A stretch of DNA of 64,000 bases from Alphaproteobacteria bacterium (lineage in GTDB: Bacteria > Pseudomonadota > Alphaproteobacteria > UBA9219). The stretch spans positions 64,001-128,000 of the forward strand of contig JAMFSS010000006.1 of NCBI GenBank assembly GCA_026225415.1. Direction: 5' to 3'. The translations under genes and the position numbers were made by a program. A model generated the notes under the pieces. That model was not told the DNA's origin and did not search any database. It was given only the letters and a program-made list of their open reading frames with translations. Of this stretch, positions 11,068-20,988 are shown piece by piece (within the stretch, counting starts at the first letter, position 1; each line of letters opens with the position of its first letter).

Positions 11068-14000
11068 CTAACCCGATAAAGTGTTCAGCCTCTCATTAGC
11101 TAATAACAGCATAGCCAGATCGACGGCACCCGCCGCCTTGCCTTCTGCCACCAGCCCGTCATAGGCACGAAGCTTGGCGGCATTGCTTTCCGCCCATTGC
11201 TCGACGCTCTTGCCTTTTTTGCCTGCCAATTGCGCCGTCAAACGTTGATGATGCGCGGCGAGCGTATCAAGAGCCGTACGCGCGGCATCGCGTTGCCACA
11301 CGGTCAGGCTGGACGGCAGCGCCAGATGGCTGAGCCAACCGATTTCCAAACGTTTTTCCAAACCGAAATACAACGCGGCCAGGTCGGCCACCTTCATTTT
11401 ATTTCTGGAGGCAAGGTTGATAAGTTCAAACGCCGAAACCAGCACGGGCAAACGCGTCATACGTTGCACCAAGGCCGCGGACACGCCTTCTATCTTGGTA
11501 TCTTTGGCGATATCCGCATGTTGCGCCAACCAGGCCTCCAATTGCGCCAGACCTTTGTGGTTGGCATCGATCAGGGGCAACAACGCACCCTTGACGCCAT
11601 CGGCCACAATCTTGCGCATCACTTTCGCCAAGGCGGCTTTGATAACCAGCAACAGGCGAGTTTGGGTTGCCGCGGGCACTTTGTTATCCAACCCGTCAAT
11701 GGCATTCCACACATCATTAAGCGCAAAAGATTCCCGCGCCAGAAGATACGCGCGCGCCACGGCTTCGCAATCGCCGCTGTCGGTAATGGTTTGCACAATG
11801 CGCACGCCGTTGCGGTTGACGATATCATTGGTCAAAACGGTCGCGGCAATTTCACGCCGTAACTGATGCCGCGCAATGTCTTTGGCATAGGATTTCTGCA
11901 ATGCCTTGGGAAAATACGCATCGACATCCGCCTGCAAGGCCGCATCATCGGGCAAAGACGAATCCAGGATTTGCTGATAGAGCCAAATTTTCGAATAAGC
12001 CAGCAACACGGACAATTCAGGCCGCGTCAATCCGCGCCCCTGTCTTTGGCGTTCCGCAAGCTCGGCGTCATTTGGCATAAATTCAATCGCGCGGTTTAAC
12101 AAACCGGCTTTTTCCAGAATTTGCATACAACGAATATGGCGCGGCAAGCTGTCCGTCGCTTCCGCTTCGGCCATGCTTAAAGCCTGTGTCTGCAAATAAT
12201 TATCGCGCAACACCAAATGGCCGACTTCGTCCGTCATGCTGGCCAGCAATTTATCACGCGCCGGCATGGTCAGACGTTTTTCATCAACGGCCTTGCGTAA
12301 CAAAATTTTGATATTCACTTCATGATCGGATGTATCGACACCGGCGGAATTATCAATCGCGTCGGTGTTTAAATGCCCGCCATGTTTGGCGAATTCAACG
12401 CGCCCGCGTTGCGTCAAACCCAGATTGGCGCCTTCGCCAATCACCTTGGCGCGCAATTCCGCGCCATTAACGCGCAACGCTTCGCATGAACGATCGCCAA
12501 CTTCTTCATTGGTTTCATCGGTAGCTTTGACATAGGTGCCGATGCCGCCGAAATACAGCAATTCAATATCCGCTTTTAACATCGCCTGAATCAAATCGGC
12601 GGGCGAAAGGCTGTCGGACACAATCCCATAAGCGCGTTTCATTTCCGGCGAGGCTTTGATCGATTTTTCGGTGCGGGCGAAGATGCCGCCGCCTTTGGAA
12701 ATCAGTTTCTTGTCATAATCCATCCAGCTGCTACGTGGCAGGGCGAAAATGCGTTTGCGCTCGGTATAGCTTTTCGCCGCATCGGGTGCAGGGTCACAGA
12801 AAATATGCCGGTGATCGAACGCGCCCAGCAACAAAGTCTGTTTCGACAATAACATGCCATTGCCGAACACATCGCCCGACATATCGCCAACGCCGATACA
12901 GCTAAACAATGTCGTTTGGATATCTTTGCCCAATTCGCGGAAATGGCGTTTGATGGCTTCCCATGCGCCACGCGCAGTGATGCCCATTGCCTTGTGGTCA
13001 TAACCTGCCGACCCACCCGACGCAAACGCATCATCAAGCCAGAAACCATAAGAACGCGAAATACCATTGGCGATGTCGGAGAACCGTGCGGTGCCTTTAT
13101 CGGCGGCCACCACCAGATAGGGATCATCATTATCATGCCGCACCACATTCACCGGCGGCACAATGCGCCCCGCCTTGGTGTTATCGGTGATATCCAACAA
13201 GCCATTCATCATCAAAGTGTAACAGGCGATACCTTCAGCCATAAATTTATCGGCATCCGCTGGTGGGCGTTTAACGATAAAGCCGCCCTTTGACCCTACC
13301 GGCACGATAACACTGTTCTTGACCATTTGCGCTTTGACCAGGCCCAGAATTTCGGCGCGGAAATCGTCACGGCGGTCAGACCAACGAATACCGCCACGCG
13401 CCACTTTACCGCCGCGCAAATGCACGGCTTCGGTTTGCGGGCTATAGACGAAAATTTCGTACAAGGGTTTCGGCAACGGCATAAACTCGACCGCACGGCT
13501 GTCGAATTTGATCGACAGGTATGATTTCGGTTGCCCGTCTTTATCGGTCTGAAAATAATTGGTACGCAACGACGCCTGCACCAGATTCAAATAACGGCGA
13601 ATAATGCGGTCTTCCTCCAACACATCGATATGCGACAAATCTTCGGCGATGATTTCTTCCAATTTCCGCATTTCCGCATCGCGGTTGCCTTTTAACGCCG
13701 GGTTGTGCCGCGCATAAAACAACGCATAGATTTTCTGTGCCACGCGCGGATGCGTCATCATGGCCGCCGCGATCATTTCGTGGCTGTAGGGGATACGCAA
13801 TTGGCGCAAATAACGCGCAAAGCTGCGCAAAACGGTAATGGCGCGCCAATCCAGTCCGGCGCGCAAGGTCAACGCGTTGAACGCATCATTTTCAACATCG
13901 CCGCTCCACACTTTTTCCAACGCTTCTTCAAACAAAGATTTGGTCTGCTCGAAAGAAACGCGGCGTTCCTGCGCCGGCTTGCCGACAAATTCATGGATAT

Positions 14001-15831
14001 AAATCGGCGTACTGCCATCCTTGAATTTAATTTCATAGGGGCCGCCCATATAATCAATCTTCAGGCCCATATTTTCAATCAGCGGCAAAGATTCCGACAG
14101 CAACAAAGGCCGTTCGGGCTGCAGCAATTTAAGCCCCAACCGCCCATTCCCCAAATCATCCAGATCGGCGATAAAGCGCGGCGAGGTGCGCACACGTTCC
14201 AGATTGCGGATATCCAATACGGCATGCGCGGGCGAAACCGCTTCGCAATAAGTATCGGGGAACGCATCACCGTAACGGCGCAACAATAACAAAGCCGCCG
14301 CTTCACCGTAAGACGCCGAAAGGCTGTCGCGCAAACGATCAGACCAGGTGCGGCACATTTCGCGCAATTCGGCTTCCAGCTTGGCGGGGTCGGGATGCGG
14401 CGAGTCCGGTGACAAACGAATGGTCACAAAGCCACGCGCCAAACGGCTGTCATCCAACCGCACATGCCACGCCAGCGCTTTGCCGCCATGGGCTTGTTCA
14501 AGAAAGGATTGAATACGAATACGCAACGGCGAATCGTAGCGGTCACGCGGCACATAAACCAGATAGGTCACATAACGGCCAAACGCATCATAACGCGGAA
14601 ATAACGCGGCACGCGCGCGATCCTGAAGTTGCAGAATGCCCAACGCGTTTTCATACAAATCTTCTTCTGTTATCTGAAACAATTCATCATGCGGATAAGT
14701 GTTCAGAATATGCATCAAACTGCGCCCGTCATGACTGGTGGGCGAGAATTGCATACGCGCGATTACATCATTAATCTTGCGGCGCATCACGGGGATATCG
14801 CGCGGCGTTTGCGCATAAGTTTTTGATGTGAACAAACCGACGAACAATTGTTCACTGGCTACCGCACCTTCTTCGTTGAAACGGCGGATAAAAACAGCAT
14901 CCATCGGTAACACGCGATGCACGCGGGTGATGGCGTTGGTTTTGGTGATGAACAACACATGGTTCTGACGCACATATTTGCGCAAGGCCGGATTGGCGCG
15001 TTTATCGAAATCGCGCAAGCCGCCGAACATCCGCGTATCATCATCGCGCAAAATGCCCAGCCCCTTACCGCGCTTGACGCTGATCGAGGTCACATTGCCG
15101 TCTTTTTCACCCAGATCGATTTCGCGGTACCCAAGGAAGGTAAAATTATCCTTGCTGAGCCATGTCAGAAAGGCGCGGATTTCTTCGATATCTTCGGCAT
15201 CTTTGCTTTGGCGTTTGGAAAGGGCGGCTGACTCAATCGCGCCCTGCATCTTGGCGCGCATTTCCTGCCAATCATCAACGGCCGCTTCGACATCGGTGAT
15301 GGTCAAACGGATTTCCTGTTCGACTTCCTTTAATTGCGCCGCATCGAAACAATGATCGATCTGAATATGCATAAAGGATTCGGTGCAAACGCCTTTTTCA
15401 TCGACCTTCTTGCCGCCAACAATTTCTTGCGCTTTGCCGTCTGCCGCGCGGCGCACCTGCATGATCGGATGAATGACGATATGCGCGTTCAGGCCGCGGC
15501 TTTGCAAAACGCCGGTGATGGAATCGACCAGAAAAGGTTTATCGATGCCGATAATTTCAATAACCGTGTGATCGACTGTCCAGCCATCCGCCGCGGGCGA
15601 TGGGTTAAAGACGCGGATTTTGCTTTCGCCCTTGCGGCGCATAGCGGCCAATGACCAGATTGAAGCCGCAATGCGCGCTTGTTCATCGGCCGTAAAAACT
15701 TTCAAATCCGCAGGCAACACATGTTCGTAAAACGCCTTTACAAAAGCCGCGGGCGCGGGCTTGAAAACAACCGCATCGGCTTTCTTTTTGGAAGGTGATG
15801 CAAGAAGGGGGCGTGTTGTTGAACGAGACAT
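11068..15831 (-). CDS. NAD-specific glutamate dehydrogenase, large type (1587 aa)
   Basis: GGIRWSDRRDDFRAEILGLVKAQMVKNSVIVPVGSKGGF; characteristic length. Confidence 0.95.
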   Translation of the reverse strand: MSRSTTRPLLASPSKKKADAVVFKPAPAAFVKAFYEHVLPADLKVFTADEQARIAASIWSLAAMRRKGESKIRVFNPSPAADGWTVDHTVIEIIGIDKPFLVDSITGVLQSRGLNAHIVIHPIMQVRRAADGKAQEIVGGKKVDEKGVCTESFMHIQIDHCFDAAQLKEVEQEIRLTITDVEAAVDDWQEMRAKMQGAIESAALSKRQSKDAEDIEEIRAFLTWLSKDNFTFLGYREIDLGEKDGNVTSISVKRGKGLGILRDDDTRMFGGLRDFDKRANPALRKYVRQNHVLFITKTNAITRVHRVLPMDAVFIRRFNEEGAVASEQLFVGLFTSKTYAQTPRDIPVMRRKINDVIARMQFSPTSHDGRSLMHILNTYPHDELFQITEEDLYENALGILQLQDRARAALFPRYDAFGRYVTYLVYVPRDRYDSPLRIRIQSFLEQAHGGKALAWHVRLDDSRLARGFVTIRLSPDSPHPDPAKLEAELREMCRTWSDRLRDSLSASYGEAAALLLLRRYGDAFPDTYCEAVSPAHAVLDIRNLERVRTSPRFIADLDDLGNGRLGLKLLQPERPLLLSESLPLIENMGLKIDYMGGPYEIKFKDGSTPIYIHEFVGKPAQERRVSFEQTKSLFEEALEKVWSGDVENDAFNALTLRAGLDWRAITVLRSFARYLRQLRIPYSHEMIAAAMMTHPRVAQKIYALFYARHNPALKGNRDAEMRKLEEIIAEDLSHIDVLEEDRIIRRYLNLVQASLRTNYFQTDKDGQPKSYLSIKFDSRAVEFMPLPKPLYEIFVYSPQTEAVHLRGGKVARGGIRWSDRRDDFRAEILGLVKAQMVKNSVIVPVGSKGGFIVKRPPADADKFMAEGIACYTLMMNGLLDITDNTKAGRIVPPVNVVRHDNDDPYLVVAADKGTARFSDIANGISRSYGFWLDDAFASGGSAGYDHKAMGITARGAWEAIKRHFRELGKDIQTTLFSCIGVGDMSGDVFGNGMLLSKQTLLLGAFDHRHIFCDPAPDAAKSYTERKRIFALPRSSWMDYDKKLISKGGGIFARTEKSIKASPEMKRAYGIVSDSLSPADLIQAMLKADIELLYFGGIGTYVKATDETNEEVGDRSCEALRVNGAELRAKVIGEGANLGLTQRGRVEFAKHGGHLNTDAIDNSAGVDTSDHEVNIKILLRKAVDEKRLTMPARDKLLASMTDEVGHLVLRDNYLQTQALSMAEAEATDSLPRHIRCMQILEKAGLLNRAIEFMPNDAELAERQRQGRGLTRPELSVLLAYSKIWLYQQILDSSLPDDAALQADVDAYFPKALQKSYAKDIARHQLRREIAATVLTNDIVNRNGVRIVQTITDSGDCEAVARAYLLARESFALNDVWNAIDGLDNKVPAATQTRLLLVIKAALAKVMRKIVADGVKGALLPLIDANHKGLAQLEAWLAQHADIAKDTKIEGVSAALVQRMTRLPVLVSAFELINLASRNKMKVADLAALYFGLEKRLEIGWLSHLALPSSLTVWQRDAARTALDTLAAHHQRLTAQLAGKKGKSVEQWAESNAAKLRAYDGLVAEGKAAGAVDLAMLLLANERLNTLSG

Positions 15832-15950
15832 TAAAAACCCTGAGGATAAAACAAATCAGAACAGATACGCGCAAACTAAACCCGCACCAGACTCCGGTCA
15901 ACAGACAGGCAATAAAAAATTACGTCGTGTTTCGCAGATGCGAGCATTCT

Positions 15951-16928
15951 TTATAAAAGCGTTTGCAGGCTTTTTTGTGGCCGCGGGCCATAATGGCTAA
16001 TCACTTCGGCGGCGGCAATCGCGCCAATGCGCCCGGCTTCGGCCATTGTTCTACCCTGCGTATACCCATACAAAAAGCCAGCCGCGAATAAATCGCCCGC
16101 GCCGGTTGTGTCCACCACGGCGGATACGGGCTGTGCCGCAATTGGCGTCACCTGCCCAGCCGCCAGAATAACCGCGCCTTTTTCGGCCAAAGTCACAACG
16201 GCAATTTCGGTATGCGCCGCGACTTTATCCAACGCCTGTTGTAAATCGTCCGTTTCATAAAGCGCTTTGATTTCATTTTCATTGGCGAACAAAATATCCA
16301 CCGCGCCGCGCACCAAATCCAGAAACGCGGCGCGATGACGCGACACGCAAAACACATCCGATAATGTCAGCGCCATTTTTTTATCCGCCGCATGCGCAAT
16401 CTTCGCGGCCTTATAAAAAGCAGCCTGCGCCGCAGGTTTATCGAACAAATAACCTTCGAGATAAGTCACGGCCGCATTCTGGATAATCGCTTCATCAATA
16501 TCCGCTTCGCCAAATTCGGTCGCCGCGCCCAAGAATGTGTTCATGCTGCGTTGCGCATCGGGAGTGACAAAAATTAAACATTTGCCGGTCGCGAGATCAG
16601 GCGAAGAAGGCGCCGCAAAATGAATATTCTGCGCATGCAAATCATGGGTGAAAACCTCGCCAAAACTATCGCGCCCAACTTTGCCCAAATAGGCCGCCTT
16701 ACCGCCCAGCGACGCAAAACCGGCCAAGGTATTGGCGGCAGACCCGCCCGATGACAGCGTAACTTTGCCCGGCACGGCAGCTTCGGCGCGGCCATACAGC
16801 GCGGCGGAAGTCGCATCATCCACCAGCATCATGCCGCCTTTGGCAATATCGTTCTCTTTCAAAAAATCCTCGGAAGCAGGCAGGATAATGTCGACAAGGG
16901 CATTGCCGATCGCACACAAGTGATACAT
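15951..16928 (-). CDS. PfkB-family sugar/nucleoside kinase (adenosine kinase-like)
   Basis: GGSAANT and DTTGAGDLFAAGFLYG motifs; start chosen at MYHLCAIGNALVD. Confidence 0.9.
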   Translation of the reverse strand: MYHLCAIGNALVDIILPASEDFLKENDIAKGGMMLVDDATSAALYGRAEAAVPGKVTLSSGGSAANTLAGFASLGGKAAYLGKVGRDSFGEVFTHDLHAQNIHFAAPSSPDLATGKCLIFVTPDAQRSMNTFLGAATEFGEADIDEAIIQNAAVTYLEGYLFDKPAAQAAFYKAAKIAHAADKKMALTLSDVFCVSRHRAAFLDLVRGAVDILFANENEIKALYETDDLQQALDKVAAHTEIAVVTLAEKGAVILAAGQVTPIAAQPVSAVVDTTGAGDLFAAGFLYGYTQGRTMAEAGRIGAIAAAEVISHYGPRPQKSLQTLL

Positions 16929-17156
16929 GGGGATTCTGAGGCTGGGGGTTGGAGGCCAGAAGTCTGGGGGAAAAAGAATCGTAGACATTTTTTACACTAT
17001 TTCTATCCCAATGAAATCCTTTAATGAATTTCCTTTTGCCCCCCTTTTTTCGGCCTCTGGTCCCCAGCCTCTGACCTCAATTCCCCTTGCTTTAAACGTT
17101 AACTATGTGTTAACGAGACTTCACCCGCTGACAATTTCATTTCGAAGGAGCAACAA

Positions 17157-17732
17157 ATGTTTGGCCCAAAACCATCTAAACCCGGCGAACCCGAAGCAAC
17201 GACCGAAGATAATTCGGCACAACAATTATCGAACCTGCCACGCGCATCCGCTCCTTCGGGCCGCCACATGCCAACCGTAGGCCGCCGTTCTTCGGCTGGT
17301 TCGGTTGACGCCTCCAGCAAGCGTCTGGTCGTGGGCGAAGGCCTGTCGGTTTCGGGCGAAATCACCAGCTGCGACGTTCTGGTTGTTGCCGGCAAGGTCG
17401 AAGCCAAGGTCAGCGAAGGCAAGCTGCTTGAAATCAATGAATCCGGCCAATTCCGCGGCAGCGTGGAAATCGAAAACGCCGACATCGCCGGCCGTTATGA
17501 CGGCCAGCTGGTCGTCCATGGTCGTTTGACCGTCCGTTCGACCGGCCGCATCAGCGGTATGGTCAAATACGGCGAACTGGAAATCAGCGCCGGCGGCCAG
17601 ATCATCGGCGAAATGCAGGTAACCGGCGGCGGCGCGCAACAAGCGACCGGCAATGGCGGCTTCAAGAGCGCATCGAAATTCACATCGCTGATCGAAGACG
17701 AACCCAACAGCGACGAACGCAAGAGCGCCTGA
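17157..17732 (+). CDS. bactofilin / polymer-forming cytoskeletal protein
   Basis: LVVGEGLSVSGEITSCDVLVVAGKVEAKV beta-helical repeats. Confidence 0.9.
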   Translation: MFGPKPSKPGEPEATTEDNSAQQLSNLPRASAPSGRHMPTVGRRSSAGSVDASSKRLVVGEGLSVSGEITSCDVLVVAGKVEAKVSEGKLLEINESGQFRGSVEIENADIAGRYDGQLVVHGRLTVRSTGRISGMVKYGELEISAGGQIIGEMQVTGGGAQQATGNGGFKSASKFTSLIEDEPNSDERKSA

Positions 17733-17760
17733 TCCGCTCTCGCTTTGTCGATAAAATTAA

Positions 17761-17790
17761 TGCCGCAATCGCAAGATTGCGGCATTTTTT
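17761..17790 (+). terminator. intrinsic terminator after bactofilin gene
   Basis: TGCCGCAATC-GCAA-GATTGCGGCA followed by TTTTT. Confidence 0.88.
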
Positions 17791-17847
17791 ATTGCCCTCA
17801 CTATCCCGCCATTTGAGCAACCCGATGCAGCAATAACTGCTAGTGCT

Positions 17848-17921
17848 CCCCTCCCCTTGAGGGAAGCGTGGAACTCAAACTGCCAAATAACCAGCAGGCT
17901 GTTGCTCCACGAGGGGAGGGG
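17848..17921. repeat. intergenic palindromic element with CCCCTCCCCT/AGGGGAGGGG ends
   Basis: Outer inverted repeat 17848-17857/17912-17921 and inner CGTGGA/TCCACG 17867-17872/17906-17911. Confidence 0.7.
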
Positions 17922-18081
17922 TATATAAAGATTCTGAGCAAAATCTGAAATGTTATTCCGCTTCAATGCCATACCGGTTTATGCCGCAATGCAAAAAAAG
18001 CGTGACAGTTTTGGTTTTTTGCGATATTAATTAACCTTAACAGGAAAGTTTTTCTGTCTGATGCACTCGTAGGAGGCCACT

Positions 18082-18537
18082 ATGTCCAAGCCATTCACAA
18101 ATCCATTCTTTGAAGCCGACATGTCAAAACTGTTCGATTTTTCGAAGATTTCCGGCGATATGAAAATGCCCCAATTCGACATGGAAGCCTTCACGGCTTT
18201 GCAGCGCAAAAATATGGAAACCTATACCGCCCTTAATCAAAGCATTATGGAAACGGTTCAGGGTATCTGGCAACGTCAGGGCGAAATGGCGCGCCAAATG
18301 ATGGAAGAAACCACCCAAAGTTTTCAGGCGGTGATGTCGTGCCCGACACCACAGGAAAAGCTGGCCAAGCAAGCCGAAGCCAGCAAGGCGACCATGGAAA
18401 AATGCCTTGCCAATATGCGCGATATCGCCGAAACAGTGTCCAAATGCAACACGCAGGCGATTGAAACCGTCAGCACCCGTATGAATGAAGGCATGAATGA
18501 ATTGCGCGGCATCATCTCGACCAACAAAGCCGCTTAA
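18082..18537 (+). CDS. phasin family protein
   Basis: Phasin-like amphipathic helical protein (QNMETYTALNQSIMETVQGIWQRQGEMARQMMEE). Confidence 0.8.
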   Translation: MSKPFTNPFFEADMSKLFDFSKISGDMKMPQFDMEAFTALQRKNMETYTALNQSIMETVQGIWQRQGEMARQMMEETTQSFQAVMSCPTPQEKLAKQAEASKATMEKCLANMRDIAETVSKCNTQAIETVSTRMNEGMNELRGIISTNKAA

Positions 18538-18568
18538 TCTCTTAAGCAAAATACTTATAACGGGCGTA

Positions 18569-18694
18569 ATGCTTTGCTGCATTATGCCCGTTTCTGCGTG
18601 CGGCAAGAAACCGCCCCATGTCGACCCGCCATCGGACGATGCGCCCAAAGATATTCAAACCATCATCTACCCCAACCCCGACCTGAATAAATGA
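18569..18694 (+). CDS. small lipoprotein upstream of lysA (LptM-like)
   Basis: MLCCIMPVSACGKKPP lipobox followed by a short Pro-rich tail; position just upstream of lysA. Confidence 0.6.
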   Translation: MLCCIMPVSACGKKPPHVDPPSDDAPKDIQTIIYPNPDLNK

Positions 18695-18704
18695 GCCTTA
18701 TCCC

Positions 18705-19946
18705 ATGACCGCTTTCACTTATCGCGGCGGCACTTTGTGCGCCGACAACGTTGCCCTCTCAGCCATCGCCGAACAGGTCGGCACGCCTTGCTATGTTTAT
18801 TCGGCCAAACGTCTGCGCGAAAATTATCAAAATTTCTGCGCACCCTTAGCCAGCCTGTCGCCCCTTATCTGCTATGCCGTCAAGGCCTGCCCCAATATAG
18901 CCGTCATCCGCACCCTGGCAGAATGCGGCGCGGGTGCCGATGTAACATCGGCAGGCGAATTGGAACGCGCCCTTGCGGCAGGCATCAAACCTGAAAAAAT
19001 CATCTTCTCCGGCGTTGGCAAAACGCGCGACGAAATCGCGGCGGCCCTTAAAGCCAACATCCACCAGATCAACGTCGAATCCATTTCAGAATTGCGCGTC
19101 ATCAGTGAGGTAGCGCACAGCCTGAACATAACCGCGCCGATCGCCTTGCGCGTCAATCCGGATGTCGTCGCCAACACTCACCACAAAATCGCCACCGGCG
19201 AAATGGGCACCAAATTCGGCATCGATTCAACCCAACTTCCCGAAGCGATGAGCCTGACACGCAGCCTGCCCGCGCTCGACCTCAAAGGCTTCCATGTCCA
19301 TATCGGGTCACATTTATTTGATTATGAAAATTTCCGCGATGCCTATACCAAACTGGCCGATATGGTGCGGTACTGGCGCGAACAGGGTTTTGATCTGACC
19401 CGCCTTGATCTGGGCGGCGGTGTCGGCATCACCTATGACGGCCAAACACAGGCGCCCTTTGCCGATTACGCTAGTGTCGTTTTGGGAACGGTTGGCAATC
19501 TGGGCTGCGCGATTGCGTTCGAACCCGGTCGCTTTTTGGTGGGTGATGCGGGCGTGCTGATCGCCCGCGTGGTGCATGACAAGCAAGGCGAGCAAAAACG
19601 TTTCCTGATCATCGATGCAGGCATGAATGATCTGGTGCGCCCCGCCATGTATGACGCCCGCCATTCGATTATGCCGGTCAAAGAAAACACGACAGAAGCC
19701 AAAGCAGCAGATGTCGTAGGCCCTGTTTGCGAAACATCGGATATGTTTGGCGAAGATTATCTGTTGTCCGGTGTCGGATCAGGCGATCTGGTCGCCATCA
19801 TGCAAGCTGGCGCCTATGCCGCCGCGATGGCATCAACCTACAACGGGCGCGCCTTGGTGCCCGAAGTCTTAGTTGATGGCGGCAGCTTCCGCATCATCCG
19901 CCGCCGCATTTCGGTCAAAGAACAGATGGAATGGGAAACGCTTTAA
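18705..19946 (+). CDS. lysA: diaminopimelate decarboxylase
   Basis: PCYVYSAKRL, CYAVKACPN, HVHIGSH and EPGRFLVGDAG motifs. Confidence 0.96.
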   Translation: MTAFTYRGGTLCADNVALSAIAEQVGTPCYVYSAKRLRENYQNFCAPLASLSPLICYAVKACPNIAVIRTLAECGAGADVTSAGELERALAAGIKPEKIIFSGVGKTRDEIAAALKANIHQINVESISELRVISEVAHSLNITAPIALRVNPDVVANTHHKIATGEMGTKFGIDSTQLPEAMSLTRSLPALDLKGFHVHIGSHLFDYENFRDAYTKLADMVRYWREQGFDLTRLDLGGGVGITYDGQTQAPFADYASVVLGTVGNLGCAIAFEPGRFLVGDAGVLIARVVHDKQGEQKRFLIIDAGMNDLVRPAMYDARHSIMPVKENTTEAKAADVVGPVCETSDMFGEDYLLSGVGSGDLVAIMQAGAYAAAMASTYNGRALVPEVLVDGGSFRIIRRRISVKEQMEWETL

Positions 19947-20351
19947 CACTGGTATCTCAGAGCCCCAAAACTCTTTGCAACACCGGCGACACTGTCGGCC
20001 GCAGAACCGGCCTTTTTTCCAGCTCTTCAGTATAAAAATGACCGCTTCGTTCAGCAAGCCCGACAACACATCTTCGCCGCCGTCGCGTTTGAAAAGGCGC
20101 ATCAGATAGGCAGCATCGCCTTCCGCCGTAATCGTAATTTCTCTTCCCAATCTATTATTGATTTTCACAAATTTTTCCTGCACCTGACATTCCGCGACAT
20201 CAAGCGTCGGCCTGCCCAAATGAGCCAGAAAAACATTCAAAGCCTGAAGGATAAACTCGCCATTATATTCGAGACCAACGGCATCCAAATAGGGAACCAG
20301 CCCATCCCTATGCTCTTTAACCAAATATATTCTCGTAATATCCCGCATCAT
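19869..20351 (-). CDS. hypothetical protein (C-terminus overlaps lysA 3' end antisense)
   Basis: 160-aa ORF, most of it outside lysA; no recognised domain. Confidence 0.5.
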   Translation of the reverse strand: MMRDITRIYLVKEHRDGLVPYLDAVGLEYNGEFILQALNVFLAHLGRPTLDVAECQVQEKFVKINNRLGREITITAEGDAAYLMRLFKRDGGEDVLSGLLNEAVIFILKSWKKGRFCGRQCRRCCKEFWGSEIPVLKRFPFHLFFDRNAAADDAEAAAIN

Positions 20352-20382
20352 CGATTTCCTTAAATAAAAAAATTCGAAAAAA

Positions 20383-20916
20383 TTATCCGAAATTCTTTAT
20401 CCCCGTAAGAATAGACCCCACAAAATAACCCGTTTTCTTGACATCTTTTTGCGCGCCCACCTTGCGTTCGGATGACATTCCCGGCTTAAGATCGCGGGCA
20501 TAATTTTTTGCCAAATGAAATAACCAAGTTTCGTAATGTTTGGGGTCTGGAACCGCACGCAACATATCTTGGATTGTTTGCGCGGCATGATCATAAAAAT
20601 CAAAATAGACCGTGAGGATATCCTGCTTTTTCCCGTCAATTTCGGCATAAAGAGTTCTGGTACCGCCCACCCATTGATCGGCGGCAATTTTTTGGTCCCC
20701 TTTTAATGCCTGATTATGGTTAATAGCCTCAAACAGAAAGGATTCAATCGGCTTAACACAGATCTTGCTGAACCGCTGCGATCGAAAAATTTCGGGGCGG
20801 TTGGGCGGCGTGCAACCACCGATGAGGTCAAACAATTTATCCGAAACTGTGATTTCCAGGCAAAAAATATCGCATTCCTTCATAATCTTATCATACCCCT
20901 CACTTAAAATGCTCAC
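20383..20916 (-). CDS. hypothetical protein
   Basis: 177-aa ORF in an intergenic region with plausible amino-acid composition. Confidence 0.6.
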   Translation of the reverse strand: MSILSEGYDKIMKECDIFCLEITVSDKLFDLIGGCTPPNRPEIFRSQRFSKICVKPIESFLFEAINHNQALKGDQKIAADQWVGGTRTLYAEIDGKKQDILTVYFDFYDHAAQTIQDMLRAVPDPKHYETWLFHLAKNYARDLKPGMSSERKVGAQKDVKKTGYFVGSILTGIKNFG

Positions 20917-20988
20917 TGCTTGCGCTGATAATTTCTTCCCCTATGATAGCTGCAACTAAACCCACTTCCATTCTTTTTTATAGTTAAC

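Noticed and set aside
13705-14289. 194-aa plus-strand ORF inside the glutamate dehydrogenase gene
   Set aside because: Shadow ORF opposite a well-supported 1587-aa protein; same applies to 11197..11862 and similar.
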